DNA from: Pedobacter sp. N36a
GTDB taxonomy: Bacteria > Bacteroidota > Bacteroidia > Sphingobacteriales > Sphingobacteriaceae
Direction of reading: 5' to 3'
DNA length: 64,000 nt
NCBI RefSeq assembly: GCF_014472395.1
Contig: NZ_JACSZW010000009.1
Location: 124,001 to 188,000 of the forward strand
Positions within the stretch are counted from its first letter, which is position 1. Each line of letters starts with the position of its first letter. Below, piece after piece: positions 26,496 through 36,238 of this stretch. The notes below the pieces were generated by a model. The model made no database searches and was not told where the DNA came from. It saw only the letters and a list, made by a program, of their open reading frames with translations. A program made the translations under genes and the position numbers.

Positions 26496-29400
26496 ATGAC
26501 TAAACTACTACTAAAGATGACATGGCTCAGCTGTGTCATGCTATTCTGGGGCATCGGAGTCTTTGCCCAGACCGGTCGTACCGTAACTGGTACTGTTAAG
26601 GACGAGTCAGGCACACCCATGCCTGCAGTAAGCGTCCGGGTAAAAGAAACAAAAAAATCCACCAGCACCAATTCTGAAGGAAAATACACCATTGAAGCAG
26701 TTGCTGGAAATACACTGGAATTCAGATACCTTGGCTACACCAGTAAAGAAGTAAAGGTAGGCGCTGATCTAGTGGCCAATGCAAGTTTAATACCTAGCAA
26801 TAACGACCTAAAAGAAGTGACTGTAGAAGGTGCACTTGGAGTGAAAAAGATCGATAGAAACCTGGGTTATTCGGTAACCAAGATCAAAGGTGATGACATC
26901 ACACGTACCAATACGGTGAACCCGATTACAGGTTTACAAGGTAAGGTTGCCGGTGTAAACATCAATGTGGTAGGAACTGCAGGGGTGCAAACCTCTCCTT
27001 ACATCCAGATCAGGGGCGCTAAAGTTTTGGGTAGCTCAGACAGACAGGCGAACAATCAGCCGATCTTTGTAGTTGATGGTCAGGTGATCACCAATAACAT
27101 TGTTGGCGGTGATGCTGCTGATGGAGGTTCTCAGCTTAAAAACCTGAACCCGGATGATTACGAGTCGATCACCATTCTAAAAGGTGCTGCAGCAACTACA
27201 TTATACGGTTCCAGAGGTTTAAATGGAGCAGTAGTGATCAATACCAAAAGAGGGAAAAGCGGCCAGGGATTAGGCATTGAGGTGAGTAGTACTTATCAGG
27301 TGACTGACGTTTATAAAAGCTTCATGGATCTTCAGAATGACTATGGTATGGGTAGTTACTTAAGCAGAGAGGGAGCTTTCAGACCAGACGGTACGCAAAG
27401 TTTAACCACTGGTAACTGGGGTCCGAAATTCGACGGTAGATTAGTGCCCGCCATTTACAATCCATCAAAAAAGGTGGCATATGAAGCACAGCCTGACAAC
27501 TGGAAAACCTTTTACCGCAATGGAAATTATATCAATAACAACGTTGCCTTAGGTGGAAGTACAGAAAAATTCAATTACCGTGTTTCTTATTCAAATACCA
27601 GCAATAAAGGGACACTTCCAAACAATGGACTGAAAAGAGATGCGATAGACCTTAAAGTTGGTGGAGAAATCAATAAGATCTTCTCTTCTGAAATGGGATT
27701 AAGCTATGCAAATACAGTAACTAAAAACTATTATAACCAAAGTAGATATTCTACTTATGGCGATAATGCATTGGCATTTAGTACCTATTACTTACCAAGG
27801 AATCTTGATTTTGCAGATTGGTATGCAGGTTACAGAAATCCTGCAAACAATGAAATCTATACCTATAGCAGACCTGGTGGTAATTTTGATGCTGTTGTCA
27901 ATACTTTTTCAAGAATCGACAAAAAGAACTATACCAATAATGAAAATTCCTTACTGGGTTATCTTCAATTGAAAGCTCAGGTAAATCCATGGTTAGATTT
28001 TAGTGCCAGAGGTAACTTTAATTATCAGAAAAACTTTGCAGAAAATAAGGATTATGGTAATGAAAAAGATAACAAAGGAGGATATTATAGTGCAGGCGGT
28101 GGTTATTCCACAGACTACACTTTATTGTTCATGGGACATGCCAATAAAGACATCAACGAAGACCTGAATGTTGATTTTAGATTGATCAATGAGATTTATG
28201 GAAATAAATTGGGAGAGACTTACAGTGCAGCTACCAGTGGTGGTTTAGCGGTGCCTAATAACTTTTTCCTGGCCAACTCCATCAACCCAGTAGAAGGTGG
28301 TCCAGGTAATACCACAACCAGAAAATATGAACTTGCATTGCCTTCTTCTCTAACCATTGGTTTGGCTGGAGTAGTGAATTTCTCTTATAAAAAATACCTA
28401 AATTTAGAACTTTCCGGACGTAATGACTGGATTTCAACCTTAACTTATCCAGTCATTGTTCCGGGTAAAAATAACAACTCCATATTTTATCCTTCAGCAA
28501 ACGTATCTTATATCTTCTCTGATCATTTTAAAGATAAAATGCCTTCTTGGTTGTCATTTGGAAAGGTTAGAGCTTCCATTGCTTATGTAGGTAGTGCAGG
28601 TATTGCCAGACCGTTTGATACGGGTGCTGGATACGCGCCAGGTACTATCGTAGATATTAATGGAAATACGGTGCCCATCGCAACGCAAATCAATGGCGAT
28701 ACTAAACCAAACTATGACCTCAAACCACAAAAACAACGCGAAATTGAATTTGGTACCACCCTTTCATTCTTAAAAAACAGAGTTGATCTTGATGTGGCCT
28801 GGTATAGAGGAAATACTTACAATCAACTCCTGAAATTGGATGGTGTTTATGAAACCGGTTACCCGAAATCTTTCTTTAATGCTGGAAATATTCAAAATCA
28901 AGGTTTTGAAGCAACAATTGGCGGATCTCCAATCAGGTCGAAAGACTGGGGCCTGGATCTATCCCTTAACCTTGCGCATAACAGAAGTAAAATCATCGAA
29001 TTTGGTAAAGGAATCAAAGCATGGAACATTACAGGAGATTATGAGGGTGGACAAGTTTGGGCTTATGAAGGCGGTGATTTTGGCGTGCTTGAAATGCGTG
29101 CCAATACTACCGTGAAAATCGATCCGTCAACAGGTTTCCCTTTTATTATAAATGCGCCTAGATTGGCAAATGCAGATCCAAATGTGAAATATAATGTAGC
29201 AAATTATAACCTGGTTGATAATACAGATGCTGACCTGCCAAATGGAAGGTTACCAATCGGTAGAGTAGAGCCAAGCTTAACTGGTGGTTTCTCGGTAAAC
29301 TTAAGGTATAAGAATTTTAGCTTGTTTACACAAATAGATGCTCGTTTTGGAGGTTATGTGTACTCAGAAACTTACGCGTACTCTATGGGTAATGGTGTGC

Positions 29401-29918
29401 CATTGGCTTCTTTAAAATATCGTGACCAGGCACATGGTGGTGTTGCCCGTATAGATTCTTATACCGGACAAACTGTGTATGATGGTGCAATTCCTGATGC
29501 TGTTTTTGCGGCAGGACAAATGAGTTTGATTGATCCAACTAAATCAATCGCGGGAATGACCTTCAGAGATGCTTACGATCAAGGACTGGTAGAGCCATGG
29601 AAAGCTTCCGTTTATTATGCTTACACTAAAGGATGGCAGAATGCATTGAATAATTCAGATGCCATCTCTAAAATGTCATGGATCATGATGCGTGAGGTAA
29701 CCTTAGGTTACCAGATTCCATACCAGATCCTGGATAGAGTGAAAATCAAAGGTGCTCGCATCAATTTTACAGCTAGAAATCTGGGTTACTTGTACAATAG
29801 TTTAGTGGGTGGTCAGAATCCTGAATCTTTACAGAGTAATGATCCTTTTAGTCCATGGATTACTGGTGGTGTTCCTTTTACCAGGAATTATGCAGTTTCC
29901 TTAAACGTGAAGTTCTAA
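26496..29918 (+). CDS. SusC/RagA-family TonB-linked outer-membrane transporter
   Basis: 1140 residues. A signal peptide ends near residue 25 (GVFAQ), followed by a carboxypeptidase-like domain (TVTGTVKDESGTPMPAVSV), the SusC plug (about 105-230, with GLQGKVAGVNI, ILKGAAATTLYGSRG and AVVINTKRGKSGQ) and a 22-strand barrel ending SLNVKF. It imports oligosaccharides or other large nutrients captured by the SusD lid. It is paired with susD 18 bases downstream and controlled probably by the ROK gene. No glycoside hydrolase, sulfatase or protease accompanies it. Confidence 0.93.
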   Translation: MTKLLLKMTWLSCVMLFWGIGVFAQTGRTVTGTVKDESGTPMPAVSVRVKETKKSTSTNSEGKYTIEAVAGNTLEFRYLGYTSKEVKVGADLVANASLIPSNNDLKEVTVEGALGVKKIDRNLGYSVTKIKGDDITRTNTVNPITGLQGKVAGVNINVVGTAGVQTSPYIQIRGAKVLGSSDRQANNQPIFVVDGQVITNNIVGGDAADGGSQLKNLNPDDYESITILKGAAATTLYGSRGLNGAVVINTKRGKSGQGLGIEVSSTYQVTDVYKSFMDLQNDYGMGSYLSREGAFRPDGTQSLTTGNWGPKFDGRLVPAIYNPSKKVAYEAQPDNWKTFYRNGNYINNNVALGGSTEKFNYRVSYSNTSNKGTLPNNGLKRDAIDLKVGGEINKIFSSEMGLSYANTVTKNYYNQSRYSTYGDNALAFSTYYLPRNLDFADWYAGYRNPANNEIYTYSRPGGNFDAVVNTFSRIDKKNYTNNENSLLGYLQLKAQVNPWLDFSARGNFNYQKNFAENKDYGNEKDNKGGYYSAGGGYSTDYTLLFMGHANKDINEDLNVDFRLINEIYGNKLGETYSAATSGGLAVPNNFFLANSINPVEGGPGNTTTRKYELALPSSLTIGLAGVVNFSYKKYLNLELSGRNDWISTLTYPVIVPGKNNNSIFYPSANVSYIFSDHFKDKMPSWLSFGKVRASIAYVGSAGIARPFDTGAGYAPGTIVDINGNTVPIATQINGDTKPNYDLKPQKQREIEFGTTLSFLKNRVDLDVAWYRGNTYNQLLKLDGVYETGYPKSFFNAGNIQNQGFEATIGGSPIRSKDWGLDLSLNLAHNRSKIIEFGKGIKAWNITGDYEGGQVWAYEGGDFGVLEMRANTTVKIDPSTGFPFIINAPRLANADPNVKYNVANYNLVDNTDADLPNGRLPIGRVEPSLTGGFSVNLRYKNFSLFTQIDARFGGYVYSETYAYSMGNGVPLASLKYRDQAHGGVARIDSYTGQTVYDGAIPDAVFAAGQMSLIDPTKSIAGMTFRDAYDQGLVEPWKASVYYAYTKGWQNALNNSDAISKMSWIMMREVTLGYQIPYQILDRVKIKGARINFTARNLGYLYNSLVGGQNPESLQSNDPFSPWITGGVPFTRNYAVSLNVKF

Positions 29919-29936
29919 TCCTTAAAATTTAAACAA

Positions 29937-31745
29937 ATGAAAAAGAAACAACTATATATATTGGGCCTGATTGTCTTCGCATCGCTTGGACAATCTTGTA
30001 AAAAACACATGATTGAGCTCAATACAAGACCTGATACGCTGGAAGATGTGGATCCAAAGTTCTTGTTCACCTCTACGGTTCAGGACATCAATTACAATGG
30101 AAGAGATAGAATCATTAACAGATATACGATTATGTCTTATATGCAGTATATTGTTAGAGACGGTGCTGATGTTGATCTTTCTGGATTGTACTGGGCTTCT
30201 GGAGCTACAAAAGGTGGAACTCCGCCAGTAGCCTCTTATTACGAAGATTATTATAAAGTAGTAGGTGTAGGGCTCAATAGATTATTGGCCAAAATTGAAG
30301 TGATGCCGGAAGATCAGAAGATCAGATATGAAAATCTGAAAGCTTTGAGTCAGATTACAGATGTTTATCAGGCATGGAGAGCTGTAGATTTATTTGGTGC
30401 AATGCCTTACGATCAGGCTTTTCAGGATCTAAAATATCCAAACCCTATTTATGAATATGACTATGACCTGTACAAAAAATTCGACGCCAAATTAAAAACA
30501 GCAGCTACAGCGATTAAGAATATTCCGGGCAACCAGGTAGATATGGCCCTTAATGATTTGTTCTATAACGGCGATATGACCAAATGGTTAAAATTTGCAA
30601 ATACTTTGCGTATTAAGATCGCGCAGCGTTATGAAAAAAGAGATCCTGCAAATCTTGAGGGAGTGCTTTTGGACATACAAACAAATTTCAATGGACAGCT
30701 GATTGGTACTTACGAGGAATCTTTCGGGATCAACCATACTAAAGACTGGAACAATAACGTCGATGACCTAAACCAGATTAAGACTTCTTATAATGCCGCT
30801 TATCCTTTTGTAGAGTTCCTGAAATCAACAAGAGATCCAAGATTGGCAGTTTTGGTCCGTGAAAATCAATTGGGAACGAATAATCCAGCTTATAACAGCT
30901 TAGTGGCAATTGCCACCCCAGCTACTTTGGCACAATTGGCCACTCCTGAATATCAGCAGCGTTATTATGGGAAACATACCTTCCCTGCGTCACAGTCGGC
31001 AGCTTATGGGCCAACAGGTGCAGGTCGTTTCCAAACATTTGCAACTACTAGTAATTCTGTTAATTTAACATACCAGTCGCTGATTCAAGGTCGCTATTTC
31101 GTGAAAAATAGTGGTTTTAAGGTGGATGTTCCAGATCCACTATTGAATACTAATGATAAATTGGTTGCCGGTGGTTTACTGAAATACAAATCGTTATTTA
31201 TCAGCTATGCAGAAACGTGCTTTATGATGGCCGAGATTGCCGCGAAAAAAGGAGCTGCAGTTTTAGGGAAAGATGCTGCAACCTGGTATAACGCTGGTGT
31301 TACCGCGTCATTTGATCAATACAAAAGAGTAGGAACTGACATCAGTGTACCTTACGCTACCACCCTTGATATGGGAGATTATCTAACGCGTTTCCCTTAC
31401 CGTGGTTTAGAAAGCATTTATTCGCAAGCTTGGGTGCATTACCTGGCACAACCAGAAGAAGCCTGGGCGATGTGGAAAAGAACAGGATATCCTCAGTCTA
31501 AAGATTTCAGACCCGGACAGCCAACTACTCCCGGAAATATTGGAGATGGTACTGGTATTGCCTATTTGGAAAACCTTTGGAACGGTAATGAGAATCTAAT
31601 TAGACCAAGAAGAGGTGTGCTTCCCGGTTCTGATTTGAATAGTGCCAATAAGTTTAAAGCTGCGGCTGATATGAAAGCTAAAGATCCTGCTTATGGCAAC
31701 GACATCAACGATGCAAAAGGTAGAATATGGTGGGATAAACAATAA
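29937..31745 (+). CDS. SusD/RagB-family nutrient-binding lipoprotein
   Basis: 602 residues. Lipobox LGQSC puts the lipid on C21, so it is a surface lipoprotein. TPR-like SusD fold with the phrases YQAWRAVDLFGAMPYDQAF and LFYNGDMTKWLKFANTLRIKIAQR, typical of the SusD_2 subgroup, which is common in non-classical pairs. It forms the lid over the SusC barrel. It ends before a strong terminator, closing the two-gene operon. The substrate is unknown. Confidence 0.9.
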   Translation: MKKKQLYILGLIVFASLGQSCKKHMIELNTRPDTLEDVDPKFLFTSTVQDINYNGRDRIINRYTIMSYMQYIVRDGADVDLSGLYWASGATKGGTPPVASYYEDYYKVVGVGLNRLLAKIEVMPEDQKIRYENLKALSQITDVYQAWRAVDLFGAMPYDQAFQDLKYPNPIYEYDYDLYKKFDAKLKTAATAIKNIPGNQVDMALNDLFYNGDMTKWLKFANTLRIKIAQRYEKRDPANLEGVLLDIQTNFNGQLIGTYEESFGINHTKDWNNNVDDLNQIKTSYNAAYPFVEFLKSTRDPRLAVLVRENQLGTNNPAYNSLVAIATPATLAQLATPEYQQRYYGKHTFPASQSAAYGPTGAGRFQTFATTSNSVNLTYQSLIQGRYFVKNSGFKVDVPDPLLNTNDKLVAGGLLKYKSLFISYAETCFMMAEIAAKKGAAVLGKDAATWYNAGVTASFDQYKRVGTDISVPYATTLDMGDYLTRFPYRGLESIYSQAWVHYLAQPEEAWAMWKRTGYPQSKDFRPGQPTTPGNIGDGTGIAYLENLWNGNENLIRPRRGVLPGSDLNSANKFKAAADMKAKDPAYGNDINDAKGRIWWDKQ

Positions 31746-31771
31746 TTAAAGGTTAGGATTAGTTAATGTTT

Positions 31772-31796
31772 GGCTGTCTGATTTTATCAGGCAGCC
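31772..31796 (+). terminator. Rho-independent terminator of the SusC/SusD operon
   Basis: Stem GGCTG.CTGAT / ATCAG.CAGCC with a short T/A loop, followed by seven T. It isolates susCD from gldF. Confidence 0.87.
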
Positions 31797-31845
31797 TTTT
31801 TTTGTCTCTTAAATTTTCTAACTTCGGCATCGTTAATCCTATTGA

Positions 31846-32574
31846 ATGTACGCGGTATTTAAAAGAGAGTTATTTAGTTTATTGAATTCATTGATGGCCT
31901 ATATTACCATCGGTGTTTTTTTACTGGCATCCGGCTTATTGCTGTGGTTTTTCCCAGATACGTCTATCTTGGAATATGGGTATGCAGAACTGAATGGTTT
32001 TTTCAATCTGGCTCCTTTTTTATTCCTTTTTCTTATACCTGCGATGACCATGCGTTCTTTTGCAGAGGAAAGAAGAGAAGGGACGTACATTTTATTGGCC
32101 ACCCGTCCGGTAAGCGACTGGCAGATCATTTTTGCCAAATACCTGGCTTGCTTTGTCCTGATCATTTTCGCTTTATTACCTACCGTGATTTATTCGTATA
32201 CCATTGCTGAATTGGCCTTGCCAAAAGGAAATATAGATACCGGAGCCATCATTGGCTCCTATATCGGCTTATTGTTATTGGGAGCAGCATTTGTATCCAT
32301 TGGGATTTTCGCCTCCTCGCTGACCAAAAACCAGGTAGTCGCTTTTGCGCTTTCTGTATTTCTATGCTTCTTCGCTTATCGTGGATTTGAGGCGATGAGC
32401 CAGATCTTTGGCCTTCGCGCAATTGAAAATATATTGCTTAGTTTGAGCGTGAATGAACATTATCAATCCATGAGCAGGGGTGTACTGGATACGCGGGATC
32501 TGGTTTACTTCCTGACTTTTATCATCGCCTTTCTAGGGATGACCAAATTGGTGATCGGAGGTAGGAAATGGTAA
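31846..32574 (+). CDS. gldF: Gliding motility ABC transporter permease GldF
   Basis: Inner-membrane ABC-2 permease of 242 residues with six helices. It has the landmark FLFLFLIPAMTMRSFAEE, then RREGTYILLATRPVSDWQII, which is shared by GldF and NosY-like permeases. It forms the membrane part of GldA-GldF-GldG, required for gliding in Flavobacterium. It overlaps gldG by 7 bases. Whether this organism glides is not shown by the sequence. Confidence 0.87.
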   Translation: MYAVFKRELFSLLNSLMAYITIGVFLLASGLLLWFFPDTSILEYGYAELNGFFNLAPFLFLFLIPAMTMRSFAEERREGTYILLATRPVSDWQIIFAKYLACFVLIIFALLPTVIYSYTIAELALPKGNIDTGAIIGSYIGLLLLGAAFVSIGIFASSLTKNQVVAFALSVFLCFFAYRGFEAMSQIFGLRAIENILLSLSVNEHYQSMSRGVLDTRDLVYFLTFIIAFLGMTKLVIGGRKW

Positions 32575-34244
32575 TTAAGCAGCGTAAAATAGTTAGTATT
32601 GCCATTTTTATGATCGTGTTGGTTTTAGTCAATATTCTGGCGCAGTATGCTTATATCCGGATCGATTTTACCAAGGAAAAACGATATACTTTAACGCCGA
32701 AATCTAAGGAGATCCTGAAAAATATTAAAAAGCCGATCACCATTACCGTGTTTTTAGATGGCGATTTACCAGCTCCTTTTAAAAGGTTGAGGAATGCCAC
32801 TAAAGACTTACTGGCAGATTATAAGGCCGCGGCAGGTCAGGAGATTAGGGTGATCTTTAAAGATCCGATTTCTGGATTGTCGATTGCCGATCAGGATACT
32901 GTGATCAATCAATTGTACAGTGCAGGCATTGAGCCGACTACCATCAACATTAAAAATGATGCGGGTTTTGCGCAGAAAATAGTCTTTCCTATGGCCATGC
33001 TGGAAAGCCCAGATAGGCAGCTTCCAGTAAAGCTGCTGCAGAATTTAGGAGCTACTGGTGGCTATGAGGAGAACATCAACAATTCTATTCAGAATCTTGA
33101 ATATCTCTTTACTTCCGCAATTCAGCAAGTGCTTTCTTCAGAACATCCCCGGATCGGTTTTACTGAAGGAAACGGAGAATTAACGGATTTAATGTTAAAC
33201 GATGCGATCACCACGCTTTCAGACCGCTATGAAGTGGGCAGGGTAAACCTGAATACCATTGATGCTGTGGGACTGGACAAATTGAAGACATTGATCATTG
33301 CCAAGCCTCAGCTGGAGTTTACGGAAGCAGAAAAATATAAAATCAATTATTTTGTGATGAAAGGCGGTCGGGTGGTCTGGGCCATTGATCAGGTGAGTGC
33401 TGACCTGGATAGCCTGAAAGGTTCCGGAGAACAGCTGGCTTTTAACAAGAAACTAAACCTGGACGATATGCTGTTCATGTACGGTTCAAGAATCAATTAC
33501 AACCTGATTGCTGATGCCAATTGTGCAGAAATTCCATTGAGTATGGGTGGGAATGGTCAGATTGAAATGGCGCCTTGGGTATATTATCCATTGATTCAGC
33601 CGGATACTTCCCATAACCTCGTTAAAAATATTGATGTCATCAGGGGAGAGTTTGTCAGCACGATAGATACCATTGGGGTGAAAGGGCTAAAGAAAACGGT
33701 GATTTTGCATTCCTCGCCTTTCAATAAAATTTTCAATGCGCCTAAATTACTGTCTTTAAAAATGGTGGCAGAGCAACCGGATCCCCGTGATTATGCGAGC
33801 AAGCCACAGGCTTTGGGGGTATTGATTGAAGGAAGTTTTCCTTCGGTGTTTTTAAACCGTTCTGTTCCGGTAGGGATCACCGGAAGCTACCCGCTTCCGG
33901 CAGTAAGCAAACCAACCAAAATGATCGTGATCGCTGATGGCGATGTCTTCAAAAATCAAATCAGCAGTAAGGATGGTTCTGCCTTTCCATTGGGCTTCGA
34001 CCGATACACGCAAAAAAATTACGGAAATAAAGCTTTGCTTCTAAATATCGCAGATTACCTGTCAAATGATGATCATTTAATCGCTTTGAGAAATAAAGAG
34101 GTTAAGATCAGGCTGTTGGATAAGGCTAAATTGCGTACTGAAAAACTTCAATGGCAATTGGTCAATATGGCTTTGCCATTATTATTGTTAATATCGTTCG
34201 CGATTTTTCAACATTATTACCGCAAGTATAAGTATGCGAGGTAA
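32568..34244 (+). CDS. gldG: Gliding motility ABC transporter substrate-associated protein GldG
   Basis: 558 residues. An N-terminal helix (about 10-30), a large periplasmic region (ABC-type uncharacterised domain with KKPITITVFLDGDLP, and FTEGNGELTD), and a C-terminal helix (about 530-550). It partners GldF in the same membrane complex. The start lies inside the gldF end. dnaN follows after 34 bases but has its own promoter box. Confidence 0.87.
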   Translation: MVIKQRKIVSIAIFMIVLVLVNILAQYAYIRIDFTKEKRYTLTPKSKEILKNIKKPITITVFLDGDLPAPFKRLRNATKDLLADYKAAAGQEIRVIFKDPISGLSIADQDTVINQLYSAGIEPTTINIKNDAGFAQKIVFPMAMLESPDRQLPVKLLQNLGATGGYEENINNSIQNLEYLFTSAIQQVLSSEHPRIGFTEGNGELTDLMLNDAITTLSDRYEVGRVNLNTIDAVGLDKLKTLIIAKPQLEFTEAEKYKINYFVMKGGRVVWAIDQVSADLDSLKGSGEQLAFNKKLNLDDMLFMYGSRINYNLIADANCAEIPLSMGGNGQIEMAPWVYYPLIQPDTSHNLVKNIDVIRGEFVSTIDTIGVKGLKKTVILHSSPFNKIFNAPKLLSLKMVAEQPDPRDYASKPQALGVLIEGSFPSVFLNRSVPVGITGSYPLPAVSKPTKMIVIADGDVFKNQISSKDGSAFPLGFDRYTQKNYGNKALLLNIADYLSNDDHLIALRNKEVKIRLLDKAKLRTEKLQWQLVNMALPLLLLISFAIFQHYYRKYKYAR

Positions 34245-34250
34245 TTTTTA

Positions 34251-34258
34251 TATTTTTG
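34251..34258 (+). promoter_or_regulatory. -7 box of dnaN
   Basis: TATTTTTG, 20 bases before the dnaN ATG and just past the gldG stop. No clear TTG element upstream. Confidence 0.45.
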
Positions 34259-34278
34259 AGAACTGACAAGATCATACT

Positions 34279-35403
34279 ATGAGATTTATTGTATCCACAT
34301 CAACGTTATTAAAACATTTGCAAACAGTAAATGGTGCGTCAAGCAGCAGTACTGTATTGCCGATATTGGAGAATTTCCTTTTTGAAATTAAAGATGGAAG
34401 TTTAACCATCTCTGCCACCGATTTACAAACCAGCATGACCACCTCTTTACCGGTTGAGTCTAAGGAAGGCGGAAAAGTAGCTGTGCCAGCAAAAATACTT
34501 TTAGACACTTTAAAAACATTACCAGATCAGCCGATCTCTTTCAATATTGACGACAACACTTTCTCTATTGAAATCAGCGCAGGTGACGGTAAATATAAAC
34601 TTAGCGGAGAAAATGGGGACGATTTCCCGAAAATTCCGGTAGTTGAAAATGCTTCATCGGTAAACCTTCCTGCTTCCGTATTGACAGAGGCAATTACCAA
34701 AACCATTTTTGCAGTAAGCAGCGATGAGTTGCGTCCAGCAATGACAGGTGTATATTGCCAGTTATCTGAGCAGCACATCACTTTTGTAGCTACTGATGCA
34801 CATAAATTGGTAAGATATAGAAGAATGGACAGCAAAGGCGAAAAAGCTTCTTCTTTCATCCTTCCTAAAAAAGCCCTGACCTTATTAAAAGCCGCATTGC
34901 CATCTACAGATGTGAATGTTTCTGTGGATTATAATGCTACTAGTGCTTTCTTTAAATTTGAAAACATCAACCTGGTTTGTCGCCTGATTGATGAGCGTTA
35001 CCCAGACTATGAAGCGGTAATTCCTGCGAATAACCCTAATAAACTGATCATCGACCGCGCTTTGTTTTTAAACACTTTGCGTAGGGTGGTCATTTTTGCC
35101 AACAAAACTACACACCAGGTACGTTTAAAAATCAATGGTTCTGAGCTGAATATCTCTTCTGAGGATTTAGATTTCGCCAATGAAGCACATGAGCGTTTGA
35201 GCTGTCAGTATGAAGGTGAAGATCTGGAAATTGGTTTCAATGCCCGTTTCTTAATCGAGATGCTGAGTAACCTAAGCGGCGAAGAAGTGACTTTGGAACT
35301 TTCTACACCTAACCGTGCAGGATTGCTGATTCCACACACAAATGACGAAAACGAAGATGTTCTGATGTTGGTGATGCCAGTAATGCTGAACAACTACAAC
35401 TAG
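34279..35403 (+). CDS. dnaN: DNA polymerase III beta subunit (sliding clamp)
   Basis: 374 residues, three repeated clamp domains. Landmarks: MRFIVSTSTLLKHLQTV, ELRPAMTGVYCQL, ATDAHKLVRYRR, and the C-terminal LMLVMPVMLNNYN resembling the conserved clamp end. It forms the ring that holds the replicative polymerase on DNA. dnaA and recF are not adjacent, so this is not the classical origin arrangement. A terminator follows. Confidence 0.95.
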   Translation: MRFIVSTSTLLKHLQTVNGASSSSTVLPILENFLFEIKDGSLTISATDLQTSMTTSLPVESKEGGKVAVPAKILLDTLKTLPDQPISFNIDDNTFSIEISAGDGKYKLSGENGDDFPKIPVVENASSVNLPASVLTEAITKTIFAVSSDELRPAMTGVYCQLSEQHITFVATDAHKLVRYRRMDSKGEKASSFILPKKALTLLKAALPSTDVNVSVDYNATSAFFKFENINLVCRLIDERYPDYEAVIPANNPNKLIIDRALFLNTLRRVVIFANKTTHQVRLKINGSELNISSEDLDFANEAHERLSCQYEGEDLEIGFNARFLIEMLSNLSGEEVTLELSTPNRAGLLIPHTNDENEDVLMLVMPVMLNNYN

Positions 35404-35424
35404 AATTATCTTAAAGTATAATGT

Positions 35425-35450
35425 GAGGCCTGGTATTTTATCAGGCCTTC
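35425..35450 (+). terminator. Rho-independent terminator of dnaN
   Basis: GAGGCCTG / CAGGCCTTC stem with a 9-base A/T loop, then TTTTTG. Confidence 0.8.
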
Positions 35451-35553
35451 TTTTTGCAAAATTCCCAGATGAACCACGGAATTTATTCTGTCACAGCTAA
35501 CTAATTATTGAATACTAAAATTTAAAATAGGATGTTTATTAACAGGTTATTCT

Positions 35554-35561
35554 TAATTTTG
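35554..35561 (+). promoter_or_regulatory. -7 box of the dedA gene
   Basis: TAATTTTG fits TAnnTTTG and ends 17 bases before the TTG start at 35579. Confidence 0.4.
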
Positions 35562-35578
35562 GGCTTAAACTATACGAT

Positions 35579-36238
35579 TTGGAACTTTTATCACAACTAG
35601 TAGATTTTATATTGCATACCGATAAGGCTTTAGTACAGCTGGTAAGCGATTATAAAACATGGACTTACCTTATTTTATTCTTAATTATTTTCGCGGAAAC
35701 CGGATTTGTAGTCACTCCATTTTTACCTGGTGACTCGATGCTGTTTGCTGTTGGTGCATTGATCGCAAAAGGCGGAACCGGCCTTGACATCTGGATCATG
35801 TTCCTGCTGCTCACCATCGCTGCAATTGCAGGTAATAGCTTGAACTACCGATTGGGCAGCTATTTTGGTATTAAGGTGTTTAAAGAAGGGAATAAAATCC
35901 TGAAATTGGAATACTATAACAAATCCCATGAGTTTTTTGAAAAACATGGTGGTAAAGCAATTATTTTTAGCCGCTTCCTTCCGATCTTCAGAACCATTGC
36001 ACCTTTCGTTGCTGGGGTAGCTAAAATGCCTTTCGGCAGATTTACTTATTATAACGTAGTAGGTGGCATTGGCTGGATCTTCAGTTTATTGTTTGCTGGT
36101 TTCTTACTTGGACAAATTCCAATCATCAGAGATAATTTCTCTATTGTGATCATTACGATTGCTGTTGTGACCTTCGGTCCGGTAATTTATGCAGCGATTA
36201 AAAGCAGAATTAAACCTAAAGATATTATAAAGGACTAA
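35579..36238 (+). CDS. DedA-family membrane protein
   Basis: 219 residues, VTT/DedA fold, related to eukaryotic lipid scramblases and proposed to flip lipid carriers such as undecaprenyl phosphate or phosphatidylethanolamine. Landmarks: FAETGFVVTPFLPGDSMLF (membrane-embedded acidic residue) and FSRFLPIFRTIAPFVAGVAKM with the essential arginines. It begins with TTG; the first in-frame ATG would remove the first re-entrant loop. Its stop overlaps the convergent gene's stop by 4 bases. Confidence 0.87.
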   Translation: MELLSQLVDFILHTDKALVQLVSDYKTWTYLILFLIIFAETGFVVTPFLPGDSMLFAVGALIAKGGTGLDIWIMFLLLTIAAIAGNSLNYRLGSYFGIKVFKEGNKILKLEYYNKSHEFFEKHGGKAIIFSRFLPIFRTIAPFVAGVAKMPFGRFTYYNVVGGIGWIFSLLFAGFLLGQIPIIRDNFSIVIITIAVVTFGPVIYAAIKSRIKPKDIIKD

